Positions 7,216 through 15,206 of a stretch of 17,528 nt of DNA are shown here, one piece after another. The stretch spans positions 1 through 17,528 of the forward strand of contig JAIRXD010000008.1 of assembly GCA_031268545.1 (NCBI GenBank), written 5' to 3'. This DNA comes from Puniceicoccales bacterium (lineage in GTDB: Bacteria > Verrucomicrobiota > Verrucomicrobiia > Opitutales > LL51). The first letter of the stretch is position 1, and each line of letters opens with the position of its first letter. A program made the position numbers and the translations under genes. The notes beneath the pieces were generated by a model, which was not told where the DNA came from, did not search any database, and saw only the letters and a list, made by a program, of their open reading frames with translations.

Positions 7216-8937
7216 ATGGGTAGATTTAATGATGAAAGTATAGTGGCAGAATTGAAAAAAATTCCTAAAAACCCGGTTTATAATGGCCCATCGAAGGAAA
7301 TCCTTAATGGTGAGGCACTTGTGAGGTCAAAGGATCAGACGCTGCTGCAAAAAATAATAAGAGCTTTTACGCGATCAGACAAAATTTTTCGAGAAATTAT
7401 TATCAATTCATCATCCACGGAAAAGCGGGTTGCATTACTGGAAGATGGTGTGCTGCAAGAGTTTGAGATCGAATATTCGGATATAAATAATTCCCTAGGT
7501 GCTATATTTAGAGGAAAAATTCAGAACCTTGAGTCCGGTCTCAAAGCGGCTTTCGTAGAGATAGGAACTGAAAAGAATGCATTTTTGCACTACTGGGATG
7601 CCATTCCGGCGGCCGATTCCTCAGTGGAGGTCGTCCGGGAGAATGTGACGGCGAAAAAAGCAGCCATCGCGGCCAACGATATTCCAAAATTATATCCAAT
7701 TGGCTCCGAAATAATGGTCCAGATAATAAAATCTCAGATCGGAACCAAGGGGCCGAGGGTCACCACAAACATTGCGTTGCCCGGTCGTTTTGTAGTATTG
7801 ATGCCATTTAGCAGCGAATGTGGCATCTCAAAAAAAATAGAATCAAAGACCGAACGGTTGCGCTTGAAGAAAATTTTGCATAAAATAAAAATTCCCGAAG
7901 GTATGGGGCTGATAATTCGTACAGCTGGCGAAGGGAAAAAAATGAGATATTTTGTGAGAGATATTCATATTTTGCTGAAAAAATGGGAAGCTATTAGTAG
8001 TAATATGAAAAAAAATTCTGGCCCGGCGATGATCTATAAAGAGCCCGGCTTAATCGAGCGTACCGTTCGCGATTTCCTTACGGATGATATAGATAGGGTC
8101 ATGATAGATGACGAGGATGACTACAATAAGATTCTGGAGTTGGTCGATGCAATTTCGTCGCGTTCCAAAAGAAAAATCCATTATTTTAATGATGATATTT
8201 CCATCTTCGAAAGGTTTAATGTGGAGCGGCAGGTCGAGCAGACCATGATGAAGTATGTGTCGTTACCCTCTGGCGGAGAAATTGTTATAGAAGAAGTGGA
8301 GGCGCTGACAGCCATCGATGTCAACACCGGAGCCCATCGCAATAAAAATGACGAGTCCGAGAATAAGAATTTTATCTATCAGGTTAATGCTGAAGCTGCT
8401 AGAGAAGTTGCCAGGCAGATAAAGCTCCGAAATCTTGGTGGGCTGATAATCGTGGATTTCGTTGACATGAAAAATCCTCGTGACAAGAAAAAACTTTATG
8501 ATTTGATGTGCGAACTGATCGGCAAGGATAGGGAACGAACCCAGATATTGCCGATTTCTAATTTTGGATTGATGCAAATATCTAGACAGCGGCATTCCCA
8601 GAGTACAGCCAGGGATCTTCGGGATGCCTGCCCCTATTGCAGTGGCAAAGGATTCCTAAAATCTTCCCGGGCAATAAGTTTGGAAATTCAGCGCAGGTTA
8701 GGTAATATTTTGAAACGACTAAGCGGTGATGCAAAAAACGGAAGCTCTGGAAAGATAAAGCAAATAAGAATATTTATTCATCCCTCTGTGGCGCAATACC
8801 TTCGGGAACATTATGAAAAATTCCTAGTGGATATTGAGCGTAATAATAATGTAAAATTGATTTTCCGAGCAGATTCTGCTGTTCATGCCGAAAATTTTAA
8901 GATAGTTGATGCTGACAGTGGCCGAGATTTGAAGTGA
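7216..8937 (+). CDS. rng: Ribonuclease E/G family endoribonuclease
   Basis: This single-strand endoribonuclease processes rRNA and decays mRNA. The 573-residue product has an S1-like domain around residues 90-130 ('SLGAIFRGKIQNLESGLKAAF'). The catalytic core follows: 'AIDVNTG' with metal-binding Asp368 and 'LIIVDFVDM' with Asp414. The zinc-link 'CPYC' is at residues 472-475, and a small domain closes the protein. It has the length of RNase G plus about 60 extra N-terminal residues, and it lacks the long disordered degradosome scaffold of E. coli RNase E. The ATG at 7216 lies 5 nt after the rodA stop; a TTG at 7207 overlapping that stop is the alternative. The gene overlaps ddl by 4 nt. Confidence 0.92.
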   Translation: MGRFNDESIVAELKKIPKNPVYNGPSKEILNGEALVRSKDQTLLQKIIRAFTRSDKIFREIIINSSSTEKRVALLEDGVLQEFEIEYSDINNSLGAIFRGKIQNLESGLKAAFVEIGTEKNAFLHYWDAIPAADSSVEVVRENVTAKKAAIAANDIPKLYPIGSEIMVQIIKSQIGTKGPRVTTNIALPGRFVVLMPFSSECGISKKIESKTERLRLKKILHKIKIPEGMGLIIRTAGEGKKMRYFVRDIHILLKKWEAISSNMKKNSGPAMIYKEPGLIERTVRDFLTDDIDRVMIDDEDDYNKILELVDAISSRSKRKIHYFNDDISIFERFNVERQVEQTMMKYVSLPSGGEIVIEEVEALTAIDVNTGAHRNKNDESENKNFIYQVNAEAAREVARQIKLRNLGGLIIVDFVDMKNPRDKKKLYDLMCELIGKDRERTQILPISNFGLMQISRQRHSQSTARDLRDACPYCSGKGFLKSSRAISLEIQRRLGNILKRLSGDAKNGSSGKIKQIRIFIHPSVAQYLREHYEKFLVDIERNNNVKLIFRADSAVHAENFKIVDADSGRDLK

Positions 8938-9884
8938 AAGAAGGTGGCAGAGTAGTCGTATTATGTGGTGGTTATAGCTCATCGGAACGAGAAATTTCGC
9001 TGAAAGGCGGCGAGGAGGTGTACCGGGCGTTGGCGTCTACTCTGAGTACGGCAAAAATACAGCTGGATCGGGATGAGATTCCAAAAAAATTGGATCCGAA
9101 AACAGATGTGATTTTTCCGATTTTACATGGAGAGTTTGGCGAAGACGGTCAGCTTCAGCGGTTGCTGGAGGTTGCCGGATTCAATTTTGCCGGTAGCGAT
9201 TCGCAGTCTAGTGCTTTGTGTATGAACAAGTTACGTGCAAAGACCCTGGCTCTTGAGCTCGGTATTAATACGGCAAAGTTCATAGAGCTTGAGTGCAGGC
9301 AATATGAATATGCGGAGCTGAGTGATGTATTTTCTGGCCGGCCATTTGTTCTGAAACCTGTCGGAAAGGGGAGCAGTGTTGGAATTAATAAAATCTTGTC
9401 CAGGAACGATTGGCTGGCGGTTTGTGATGAAATTTTGAAGGGCCATTGGTTTCTCGAAGAACATGTCACTGGCCGAGAAATAACGGTGCCAATTCTTGGC
9501 CATAAGTCCTTGCCTACAATAGAGATAACTCCTAAAAATGGGTTCTATGATTACAGGCATAAATACACTGCCGGGATGACTGAGTATACCCTGCCGGCGA
9601 AGGTAGAGCGCCATCTGGCCGATATGCTTGTCGAGTGTGCCGAAAAAATGTATGCCCATTGTGGCTGTCGAGATTTCGGCCGCATCGACTTCATAGTTTC
9701 TCCAAAAGGTGGCGCTACATTTCTGGAGGTCAATACGATACCAGGAATGACGACCACAAGCTTGCTTCCTAAGAGCGCTGCTTGCAACGGGTTATCGTTC
9801 ACTGAGCTCTGCATAAAAATGATAATCCCAGCTCTGGACAGGGCGGGTATTTCGTTGAAAAATGTCCTATTATCGTCAAAATAA
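8934..9884 (+). CDS. ddl: D-alanine--D-alanine ligase
   Basis: This cytoplasmic ATP-grasp enzyme makes the D-Ala-D-Ala dipeptide for peptidoglycan precursors. At 316 residues it is of normal length. Visible motifs are 'HGEFGEDGQ' (65-73), the ATP-grasp strand 'PFVLKPVGKGSSVGI' (137-151), 'FLEEHVTGREITV' (173-185) and the substrate loop 'YTAGMTEYTLPA'. 'RDFGRIDFIV' with Arg250 and 'FLEVNTIPGMT' with metal ligands Glu265 and Asn267 complete the active site. It starts with GTG overlapping the RNase G stop (GTGA), indicating translational coupling. Its position before ftsQ is the ancestral division/cell-wall order. Confidence 0.95.
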   Translation: MKEGGRVVVLCGGYSSSEREISLKGGEEVYRALASTLSTAKIQLDRDEIPKKLDPKTDVIFPILHGEFGEDGQLQRLLEVAGFNFAGSDSQSSALCMNKLRAKTLALELGINTAKFIELECRQYEYAELSDVFSGRPFVLKPVGKGSSVGINKILSRNDWLAVCDEILKGHWFLEEHVTGREITVPILGHKSLPTIEITPKNGFYDYRHKYTAGMTEYTLPAKVERHLADMLVECAEKMYAHCGCRDFGRIDFIVSPKGGATFLEVNTIPGMTTTSLLPKSAACNGLSFTELCIKMIIPALDRAGISLKNVLLSSK

Positions 9885-9940
9885 ATTATTCAGAAATTGC
9901 GCATGAGATTACTAAAAAATCACCTGGTTACCTAAATTGC

Positions 9941-10768
9941 TTGTTCAAAAAATTAATACTTTGGCTATTGGTTGGAGCGGCTGTGGTTGGTCTGATCTAT
10001 GGAGTTTATCTTCTTCTGGCAGAACGTTATCCGGTTATCAAGCAGGGCCTGTTTACCCAGCCAGTTAGGCGGATTGACTTACTATCCGATGGAGTTTTGT
10101 CGGCGCATTGGGCTAAGAATATTGTTTCGGTGAAAAAAGATATTGACATTATGGATGTAAATATTTTCGAAATCAAAGACAGGTTTGAGCTATTCAGGCA
10201 GATAAAGCACGTGAATGTCAAAAGAGTATTTCCGGATACGATAAAAATTCACATCAGCGAACGCTGGCCGGTTCTCCGGGTGTTGGTCCAGGAAAAAGAC
10301 AATGGCAAAACCATCAGGACTCAGATGCTTGTTGATTCAGAAGGTGTTGTGTTTCCTGGAATGGGATATTCGAAGGACACGGTGAATAGCTTACCCTATT
10401 TGGATGGGGCCATGATTAAAAAAGATAAGCGTTCCAATCAGTATGAATGCACCGATGGAATTGATCGAATTGCGGAACTTATGTCTATGGTCAGGAAGAA
10501 CTACCCGTACATGTATTCCCAGATAGAGGTCGTTTCCAGCGACAGGATTGCCGGGCAACATGCCACCCCATGGCAAAGAATAAAACTCAGATGCAGCTTT
10601 GCCAGAGAGGTGATTTTAAGTGATAGCGATTTCGAAGAACAATTGAGTAAGCTCGATTTTGTTCTTTCCGATCCAAAAGTTAGCAATAGGCTTCCGGTTC
10701 ATAGACTGGATGTTACTGTGGGCAAGGAAGTTGTGGTTAAATTCAGGAATAATAACGGCGGCAGATGA
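9941..10768 (+). CDS. ftsQ: Cell division protein FtsQ
   Basis: FtsQ is a bitopic divisome protein that recruits FtsB/FtsL. The product (275 residues) has one N-terminal membrane helix (about residues 5-26). A POTRA domain follows (about 43-115), ending in the typical 'VKRVFPDTIKIHISERWPV', then a periplasmic beta domain. The call rests on this architecture plus its place just after ddl. The start is uncertain: TTG 9941 is the only ATG/GTG/TTG in this frame after the stop at 9803-9805, and it places the helix almost at the N-terminus with no Shine-Dalgarno. The frame stays open upstream through the end of ddl, so a non-canonical start adding a charged cytoplasmic tail is possible. ftsA and ftsZ do not follow. 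Confidence 0.85.
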   Translation: MFKKLILWLLVGAAVVGLIYGVYLLLAERYPVIKQGLFTQPVRRIDLLSDGVLSAHWAKNIVSVKKDIDIMDVNIFEIKDRFELFRQIKHVNVKRVFPDTIKIHISERWPVLRVLVQEKDNGKTIRTQMLVDSEGVVFPGMGYSKDTVNSLPYLDGAMIKKDKRSNQYECTDGIDRIAELMSMVRKNYPYMYSQIEVVSSDRIAGQHATPWQRIKLRCSFAREVILSDSDFEEQLSKLDFVLSDPKVSNRLPVHRLDVTVGKEVVVKFRNNNGGR

Positions 10769-10772
10769 GATC

Positions 10773-11453
10773 ATGAAAGCTATAGATTTTTTTCAATTTC
10801 CGGAAAATTTTAATCGCTTTAGTGAGTATTTTGATCTTAACCAGGCTCCATGGGAATGGCTCAGTAGGATAAAAGTCGCGTTGGAGGAGAAGGATTTACA
10901 AAACCTGCCCCGAGAAATTGGTGGCGAAGTTTCCATTGGTCGCAATGTTTATGTCCATCCGAGCGTTAGGTTGCCGCACTTCGCGACCCTGGGCAATAAC
11001 GTGTTCATCGACGAGGATACCGAGCTGAGGCCAGGAGCCTATATAAGGGATAATGTTATAATTGGCCGCGGCTGTGTGATTGGCAATTCCTGTGAGCTAA
11101 AGAACTCTGTGGTAATGAATTATGTGCAAATTCCGCATTTCAACTACGTGGGTGATTCGATCCTAGGCAACCATTGCCATCTCGGGGCCGGCGCCGTTTT
11201 GGCTAATTTACGCCTGGACAAAAAATGCATAAGTGTTCTAAAAAATGACACAGGTCTCAAAAAATTTGGTTCGATCCTTGGAGATCAGGCCCAGGTCGGC
11301 TGCAATTCAGTGCTAAATCCCGGGACAATACTTCATAAAAATGCCCTGATATCGGCCTGCATGTCGTTCTCCGGAGTATTGCAGAGCAACAAGATAGCGT
11401 TCATAAATAGGAATGGTGCCCTTGTCCTGAAGGACATAGAACCCAATGGTTGA
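10773..11453 (+). CDS. Stand-alone GlmU-C-like left-handed beta-helix acyltransferase
   Basis: The 226-residue product has a short helical N-terminus with 'APWEWLSRIK' (25-34), then hexapeptide repeats of a left-handed beta helix. The repeats align with the acetyltransferase half of GlmU, and its active-site residues are kept: Arg86 in RPGAYIRD, Lys110 in SCELKNS, His122 and Tyr125 in 'IPHFNYVGD', and Asn145 and Lys150/151 in 'GAGAVLANLRLDKK'. The N-terminal uridylyltransferase domain is absent. It may acetylate glucosamine-1-phosphate or a related sugar phosphate, perhaps with a separate nucleotidyltransferase; this is inference. LpxD/LpxA fit less well. The ATG at 10773 lies 4 nt after the ftsQ stop, so it is probably co-transcribed with that block. 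Confidence 0.75.
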   Translation: MKAIDFFQFPENFNRFSEYFDLNQAPWEWLSRIKVALEEKDLQNLPREIGGEVSIGRNVYVHPSVRLPHFATLGNNVFIDEDTELRPGAYIRDNVIIGRGCVIGNSCELKNSVVMNYVQIPHFNYVGDSILGNHCHLGAGAVLANLRLDKKCISVLKNDTGLKKFGSILGDQAQVGCNSVLNPGTILHKNALISACMSFSGVLQSNKIAFINRNGALVLKDIEPNG

Positions 11454-11461
11454 TTTTGTTA

Positions 11462-11489
11462 TTGTTTTATTGGCCAGCAAGGATATAAT
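11462..11489 (+). promoter_or_regulatory. Probable promoter of the secretion chaperone gene
   Basis: TTGTTT (11462-11467), a 16-nt spacer and a perfect TATAAT (11484-11489) lie just upstream of the ATG at 11499, leaving 9 nt. The -35 match is only partial. As with paralogues A and B, the transcript would be nearly leaderless. Confidence 0.45.
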
Positions 11490-11498
11490 CTCCTAAGG

Positions 11499-11990
11499 AT
11501 GGGTGATTTAATTAAGTTTAAAAGAGTTATCGGCCATTTGGCTGAACAACTGAAGATTGGCGACCTGGAACCTGATGAAGAAGGGGCCTGTTATCTCGCC
11601 TTTGATGAGGATTTAATAATGAAATGCGCTGCTTTGGAGGATTTAAATCAGGTTGAGATGATTTCTTATGTCGGTGTGCTTCAAGGAGATAGCGTTGATA
11701 TACTGAGAGAAATCCTGAAATATAATCACTTCTGGAGCGATACTGCCGGTGCAAATCTTGGCATAACCGAAGATGATAATACTGTGATGCTAAGTCAGCA
11801 CATAGACATGGACTTTGTCGACGAGGACACCTTCTATAAGTCCGTTGAAGTCTTCGTAAATGCCATGGATCATTGGAAGACAAAATTTCCCGAGTTTGCC
11901 AAATTTGCCCAGGATGCACTACAACAAGCTGGAGCTCAAGGAGTTCCAGCTTCTGAAAGTTATAACCCTGGTTTTATGATGGGAGTGTGA
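11499..11990 (+). CDS. CesT/Tir-family type III secretion chaperone
   Basis: The 163-residue acidic protein matches the class I secretion chaperone fold (CesT/SycE family), cytoplasmic dimers that keep effectors secretion-competent. Order of elements: N-terminal helix 'FKRVIGHLAEQLKI', strand 'LEPDEEGACYLAFDED', a second strand pair, helix 'VDILREILKYNHFW', the family pattern 'GANLGITEDDNTVMLSQHID', and a C-terminal helix 'FYKSVEVFVNAMDHWKTKF'. A Gly/Ala/Pro-rich tail follows. The ATG at 11499 places the first helix where the family expects it. No secretion apparatus gene or obvious effector is adjacent; the next gene downstream is a decayed acetyltransferase. The presence of this family implies a type III system elsewhere in the genome. 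YbjN-like proteins are a related fold and the main alternative. Confidence 0.75.
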   Translation: MGDLIKFKRVIGHLAEQLKIGDLEPDEEGACYLAFDEDLIMKCAALEDLNQVEMISYVGVLQGDSVDILREILKYNHFWSDTAGANLGITEDDNTVMLSQHIDMDFVDEDTFYKSVEVFVNAMDHWKTKFPEFAKFAQDALQQAGAQGVPASESYNPGFMMGV

Positions 11991-11997
11991 ATTCGCA

Positions 11998-12535
11998 ATG
12001 AATGAATTCAGCGGACTGGAAAAAGCTCCAATTATTTTTTCCGGGGATGTGATCCTTAGCGCTTTGTCATACAAGAACATCGATAACATAATCAGCTATT
12101 TAAGCGATAAAGAAACAGTTTTTTTGCTGACCTATACCCCCTACCCCTATACCCGGGAGATGGCAGAGTTCTGGATCCGCCACATAGACAACACCATGGC
12201 CCGGGGTGAGGCTTTTTACTGGGGCATAAATGTAAAAGGCGATATTCCAGGAGCATGACAAGGCTGAAATGCATTATTGGATCGGTAAGCCATACTGGGG
12301 CAACGGCTACTGTACCACGGCCGGGCGCCTTGTAATCGATTATTGTTTCAAAGTCATGAAGCTGCATCGCCTCGAAGTAAACCACATGACCCGCAATATT
12401 GGCTCCCGTAGGGTGATAGAAAAGTGCGGATTTGTCTTCGAAAACGAAGCCATCGACTATGTCAAAAGATTTGGAAAATATGAAAACGTGATGTTTTATA
12501 GTCTACTGATGGATGACCTGAAAAATCTTCCCTAG
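11998..12535 (+). pseudogene. GNAT (RimJ/RimL-type) N-acetyltransferase, broken by an internal deletion
   Basis: Two adjacent frames together make one acetyltransferase. The first, from ATG 11998, gives the N-terminal half up to 'FYWGINVKGD' and stops at TGA 12256-12258. The second carries the rest in another frame, with 'EHDKAEMHYWIGKPYWGNGY' (the acetyl-CoA pyrophosphate loop G-x-x-x-x-G-x-G) and 'RNIGSRRVIEKCGFVFE', ending at TAG 12533-12535. Intact relatives have roughly ten more residues between these parts, on the strand before the catalytic centre. A small deletion of non-triplet length near 12240-12250 therefore seems to have removed them. The substrate is unknown; RimJ/RimL-like enzymes modify protein N-termini or small molecules. 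It lies 7 nt after the chaperone stop, probably in the same transcript. Confidence 0.8.
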
Positions 12536-12544
12536 GTTCTAGGG
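12530..12544. terminator. Small perfect inverted repeat between convergent genes
   Basis: CCCTAG, loop GTT, CTAGGG forms a 6-bp stem spanning the stop codons of the decayed acetyltransferase and metG. It could act as a minimal bidirectional terminator, but there is no clean T-run on either side, so the role is uncertain. Confidence 0.3.
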
Positions 12545-14074
12545 ATCTCTCCTTGGAAAAAGTATCGCTCCTTCGGCAAACCTATTGCCAGCCAACGAAT
12601 TACCGAATTGCAGCTCGGCCTCCCAGCGAAGGGTTTTAGGGCTTATCCCGAACAGATAAAATATCTGGGCAGACATATTTGGTATTATGGGATATAAAGC
12701 CAATGCAGCTATCCTAACACATTCTGCGGCAATGGCTAATGTTGCAAGCAGTGCATTTTTGTCAGCGCTGGCCGACGATTTTGCCAACTTCCATGGGGCC
12801 ATCGTTTCTATATATTTGTTCGTCGCCCTTATAAAAATAAACAGATCATCCAGGGCCAAATGAAACTGCAACCCACAGCACTGGTCGATGAATCTGTCCC
12901 TGGTTGCCTCCCAGAGTGCTATCATTCCGCCATCATGTCCTTGATCCTGAATATATTCTGGGCACACACCATCGCAATAGCGGGAAACCATGTTCAATAT
13001 TCGGCTGACCAAATTACCCAGATCGTTGCCCAGATCATTGTCATATCTGGAGGCGAATAGATCGTGGGAAAAATCGCTGTCCTGGCCAACTTTCATCTCG
13101 CGAATCAAAAAATAGCGCACCGGGTCTGATCCGTATATTTTTGCATATTCCATTGGATTTATTACATTTCCAAGGCTTTTGGACATCTTTGTACCAGAGC
13201 AGGTCCACCAGCCATGTACCAGAAGTGTCTTTGGCATAGGTAGATCTAGGGCGTGGAGCATTATCGGCCAGTATACCGCGTGGGCCGGAACAAGAATATC
13301 TTTACCTATGGTATGGTAATCAACGGGCCAGTACTTTTCGAAATCCTTCGTGTCGTAACCCACGACGGAAATATAGTTTATGAGCGCATCGAACCATACA
13401 TAGGTGACATACTGGTCATCGAAGGGCAATGAAATTCCCCAGGATAACCGGTTCTTGGGCCGCGAAATACATAGATCATTGATGTCATCTGCCAAAAATT
13501 CAAGCACTTGCTTTGCGCGAAATTGGGGAAAAATAAAATCCGGATGGCTATTTATATGGTCTATCAGCCAGTCCTTGTGTTTTGCTAACCGAAAAAAATA
13601 ATTGGATTCGCTCATCTCAACCACATCGCCAAATGTTTCCTTTGGCCAGACGCCATCGACCTTATCTTTTTCCTGAAGAAATTGTTCTGTGACAGTGCTA
13701 TAGTAACCACTATATTCGGCTTTATATATCTCTCCCTGGGCGAATAATTTTTCCAATATGTTGCTCACCACATCCTTATGGCGCGGTTGGGTCGTTCGCA
13801 CATAATCGTCGTACAAAACCGAAAGCTCTCGGCACATCGATCTGAAATCCACAGCCGTCGCATTGCATAACTCCTGGGGCGTCATGCCATTCTTCTCTGC
13901 TGTTTGCTGAACCTTCTGTCCATGTTCATCCAGCCCGGTCAAAAAATGAACATCTTCCCCCAGAAGCCGATGAATTCTGGATATCACATCAGCTAAAACC
14001 TTCTCGTAGGCATGGCCAATATGTGGCTTGCCATTGGCATAATCTATGGCCGTCGTTATATAAAACTTCTTCAT
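12539..14074 (-). CDS. metG: Methionyl-tRNA synthetase
   Basis: This class I synthetase charges tRNA-Met. The product is 511 residues from the ATG at 14074. That start puts the first beta strand 'MKKFYITTAIDYANGKPHIG' at the N-terminus, with the HIGH motif at residues 18-21. 'KMSKS' is at 296-300, preceded by 'VHGWWTCSG'. The connective peptide ('YSGYYSTVTEQFLQEK') has no zinc-binding cysteines, so this is the knuckle-less form, and there is no C-terminal tRNA-binding domain. Upstream in-frame codons to GTG 14113 would add 13 residues that do not fit the family. No Shine-Dalgarno is visible. It converges on the decayed acetyltransferase with 3 nt between stops. Confidence 0.95.
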   Translation of the reverse strand: MKKFYITTAIDYANGKPHIGHAYEKVLADVISRIHRLLGEDVHFLTGLDEHGQKVQQTAEKNGMTPQELCNATAVDFRSMCRELSVLYDDYVRTTQPRHKDVVSNILEKLFAQGEIYKAEYSGYYSTVTEQFLQEKDKVDGVWPKETFGDVVEMSESNYFFRLAKHKDWLIDHINSHPDFIFPQFRAKQVLEFLADDINDLCISRPKNRLSWGISLPFDDQYVTYVWFDALINYISVVGYDTKDFEKYWPVDYHTIGKDILVPAHAVYWPIMLHALDLPMPKTLLVHGWWTCSGTKMSKSLGNVINPMEYAKIYGSDPVRYFLIREMKVGQDSDFSHDLFASRYDNDLGNDLGNLVSRILNMVSRYCDGVCPEYIQDQGHDGGMIALWEATRDRFIDQCCGLQFHLALDDLFIFIRATNKYIETMAPWKLAKSSASADKNALLATLAIAAECVRIAALALYPIIPNMSAQIFYLFGISPKTLRWEAELQFGNSLAGNRFAEGAILFPRRDP

Positions 14075-14160
14075 AATCAATGAATTTTGCGAAAACAGTA
14101 CATATCTAATCACTGGTCCCCACTAATAAGTAGAGCTACAAAGATCCAAATTCTAAAACA

Positions 14161-14412
14161 TTACCTCCCATGAGGAGATAACCAGCTTGTATCTTTTATG
14201 GTATTTTTTATCCCGATGAGCGTTATGATGCAATAGACTACGTACATTGTGGCCTGGGCGTATTCTTTTATGTTTATGTTATGAATTAGTAAAAATCCAT
14301 TACTAAATAGCCATAATATGTAGCATAATTTCAATCTGAGAGTTGCATTCAAGTAGGAACCAAATAGGGCAATTCCCACAGAAACCCAGGTTAATATTTC
14401 GATAATCTCCAT
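14161..14412 (-). CDS. Small three-helix membrane protein, half-PnuC/SemiSWEET-like
   Basis: The 83-residue protein consists of three hydrophobic helices ('ILTWVSVGIALFGSYL', 'YILWLFSNGFLLIH', 'YAQATMYVVYCIITLIGI') with short polar ends. The order 'LWLFSN...IHNINIKEYAQA...VYCII' resembles one half of a PnuC vitamin-B transporter, a family related to SWEETs in which each half is a three-helix bundle. Such a half-size protein could work as a dimer. It lies 18 nt downstream of a P-loop kinase resembling the ribosylnicotinamide kinase part of NadR, which would fit uptake plus phosphorylation of nicotinamide riboside. The function is inference from weak similarity and neighbourhood. Confidence 0.55.
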   Translation of the reverse strand: MEIIEILTWVSVGIALFGSYLNATLRLKLCYILWLFSNGFLLIHNINIKEYAQATMYVVYCIITLIGIKNTIKDTSWLSPHGR

Positions 14413-14430
14413 AATCGGTAATAAAAATAC

Positions 14431-15003
14431 CTAGGTTGTTAAAATTACATCCCCCGATTTGTCAATGGATATTTTGCTATCCCGGGCCTGAGAATAACTG
14501 AGGATCGTCAATTTATTTAAAAAAATTTCTCTCAGCAGTTTTTCGAATATTTTTTCTATTTTCATGGCAAATTCCAGATCGGTATCTCTGACTCCATCGG
14601 CGTCCAGGACCGATAGATCATTTTTTAGAAATATGATCTTGTTATAGTTATTGGTCCATTCGATGGCGGTTGCCAGGAGAGATTTTTCCAACCGAGAGGC
14701 TCCATGGGATCTGGTTGCTTCGGAATAGGCGAAGGAATCGAGCATTCCCCGATCCAGCACTAAATAGGCATAGCCGTGGGCAATGGCTTCCAATTCTTTC
14801 ACAGCCTGTTTCATGGCTATATAAAAAGTGGCATTTTCCGTTTGTGATTTGTTGATGGGAAAAGGTGACTCCCGAGCCGTTTCGCTCAACACCAATGCAT
14901 TTCTGCCGGATTTTTTTAACTCTGAGCAAATTCTATGGGAAAGAGTGGATTTCCCACAGCCATGGGTTCCGGTTATCAAAAGTCTGTAAATAGATTCTAT
15001 CAT
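14431..15003 (-). CDS. P-loop kinase of the AAA_28/NadR-kinase type
   Basis: The 190-residue protein begins with a Walker A loop, 'ITGTHGCGKST' (about residues 10-20). A Walker B-like 'YLVLDRGMLDSFAY' near residue 80 follows, then a lid/sugar-binding region 'DGVRDTDLEFAMKIEKIFEK'. This arrangement matches AAA_28 proteins and the ribosylnicotinamide kinase domain of NadR, which phosphorylate nucleosides. Deoxynucleoside or thymidylate kinases are alternatives. The start is ATG at 15003, with no clear Shine-Dalgarno. The small membrane gene follows 18 nt after its stop, suggesting a two-gene operon. Such pairs also occur in phages, but no other phage gene is seen here. Confidence 0.65.
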   Translation of the reverse strand: MIESIYRLLITGTHGCGKSTLSHRICSELKKSGRNALVLSETARESPFPINKSQTENATFYIAMKQAVKELEAIAHGYAYLVLDRGMLDSFAYSEATRSHGASRLEKSLLATAIEWTNNYNKIIFLKNDLSVLDADGVRDTDLEFAMKIEKIFEKLLREIFLNKLTILSYSQARDSKISIDKSGDVILTT

Positions 15004-15206
15004 TGGTAGAAAAATGAAATTGATAGCAAAAAATCAATAATAAGCATTGCCAAGGTCAATAGAATTATATAATAAAGTAGGTTTAGATTCATTTTAATTC
15101 CAATGGTGGCGCTGTTCAGTTGGCTAAATGCTGGCTGCGATATAAATTTATTTGACATTTTTTTCTATTGATAAAAGAAATTGTAAATTGTGTAAAGTAT
15201 TTGGCG

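Noticed and set aside
9155..9814. Several minus-strand frames inside ddl
   Set aside because: They are antisense to a fully supported gene and show no family motifs or start signals.
14075..14113. N-terminal extension of MetG from GTG 14113
   Set aside because: Family members begin at the strand MKKFYIT; the extra 13 residues have no counterpart.
14161..15003. Prophage remnant, because kinase/PnuC-like pairs occur in phages
   Set aside because: No structural, integrase or lysis gene is nearby, and the flanks are bacterial genes.
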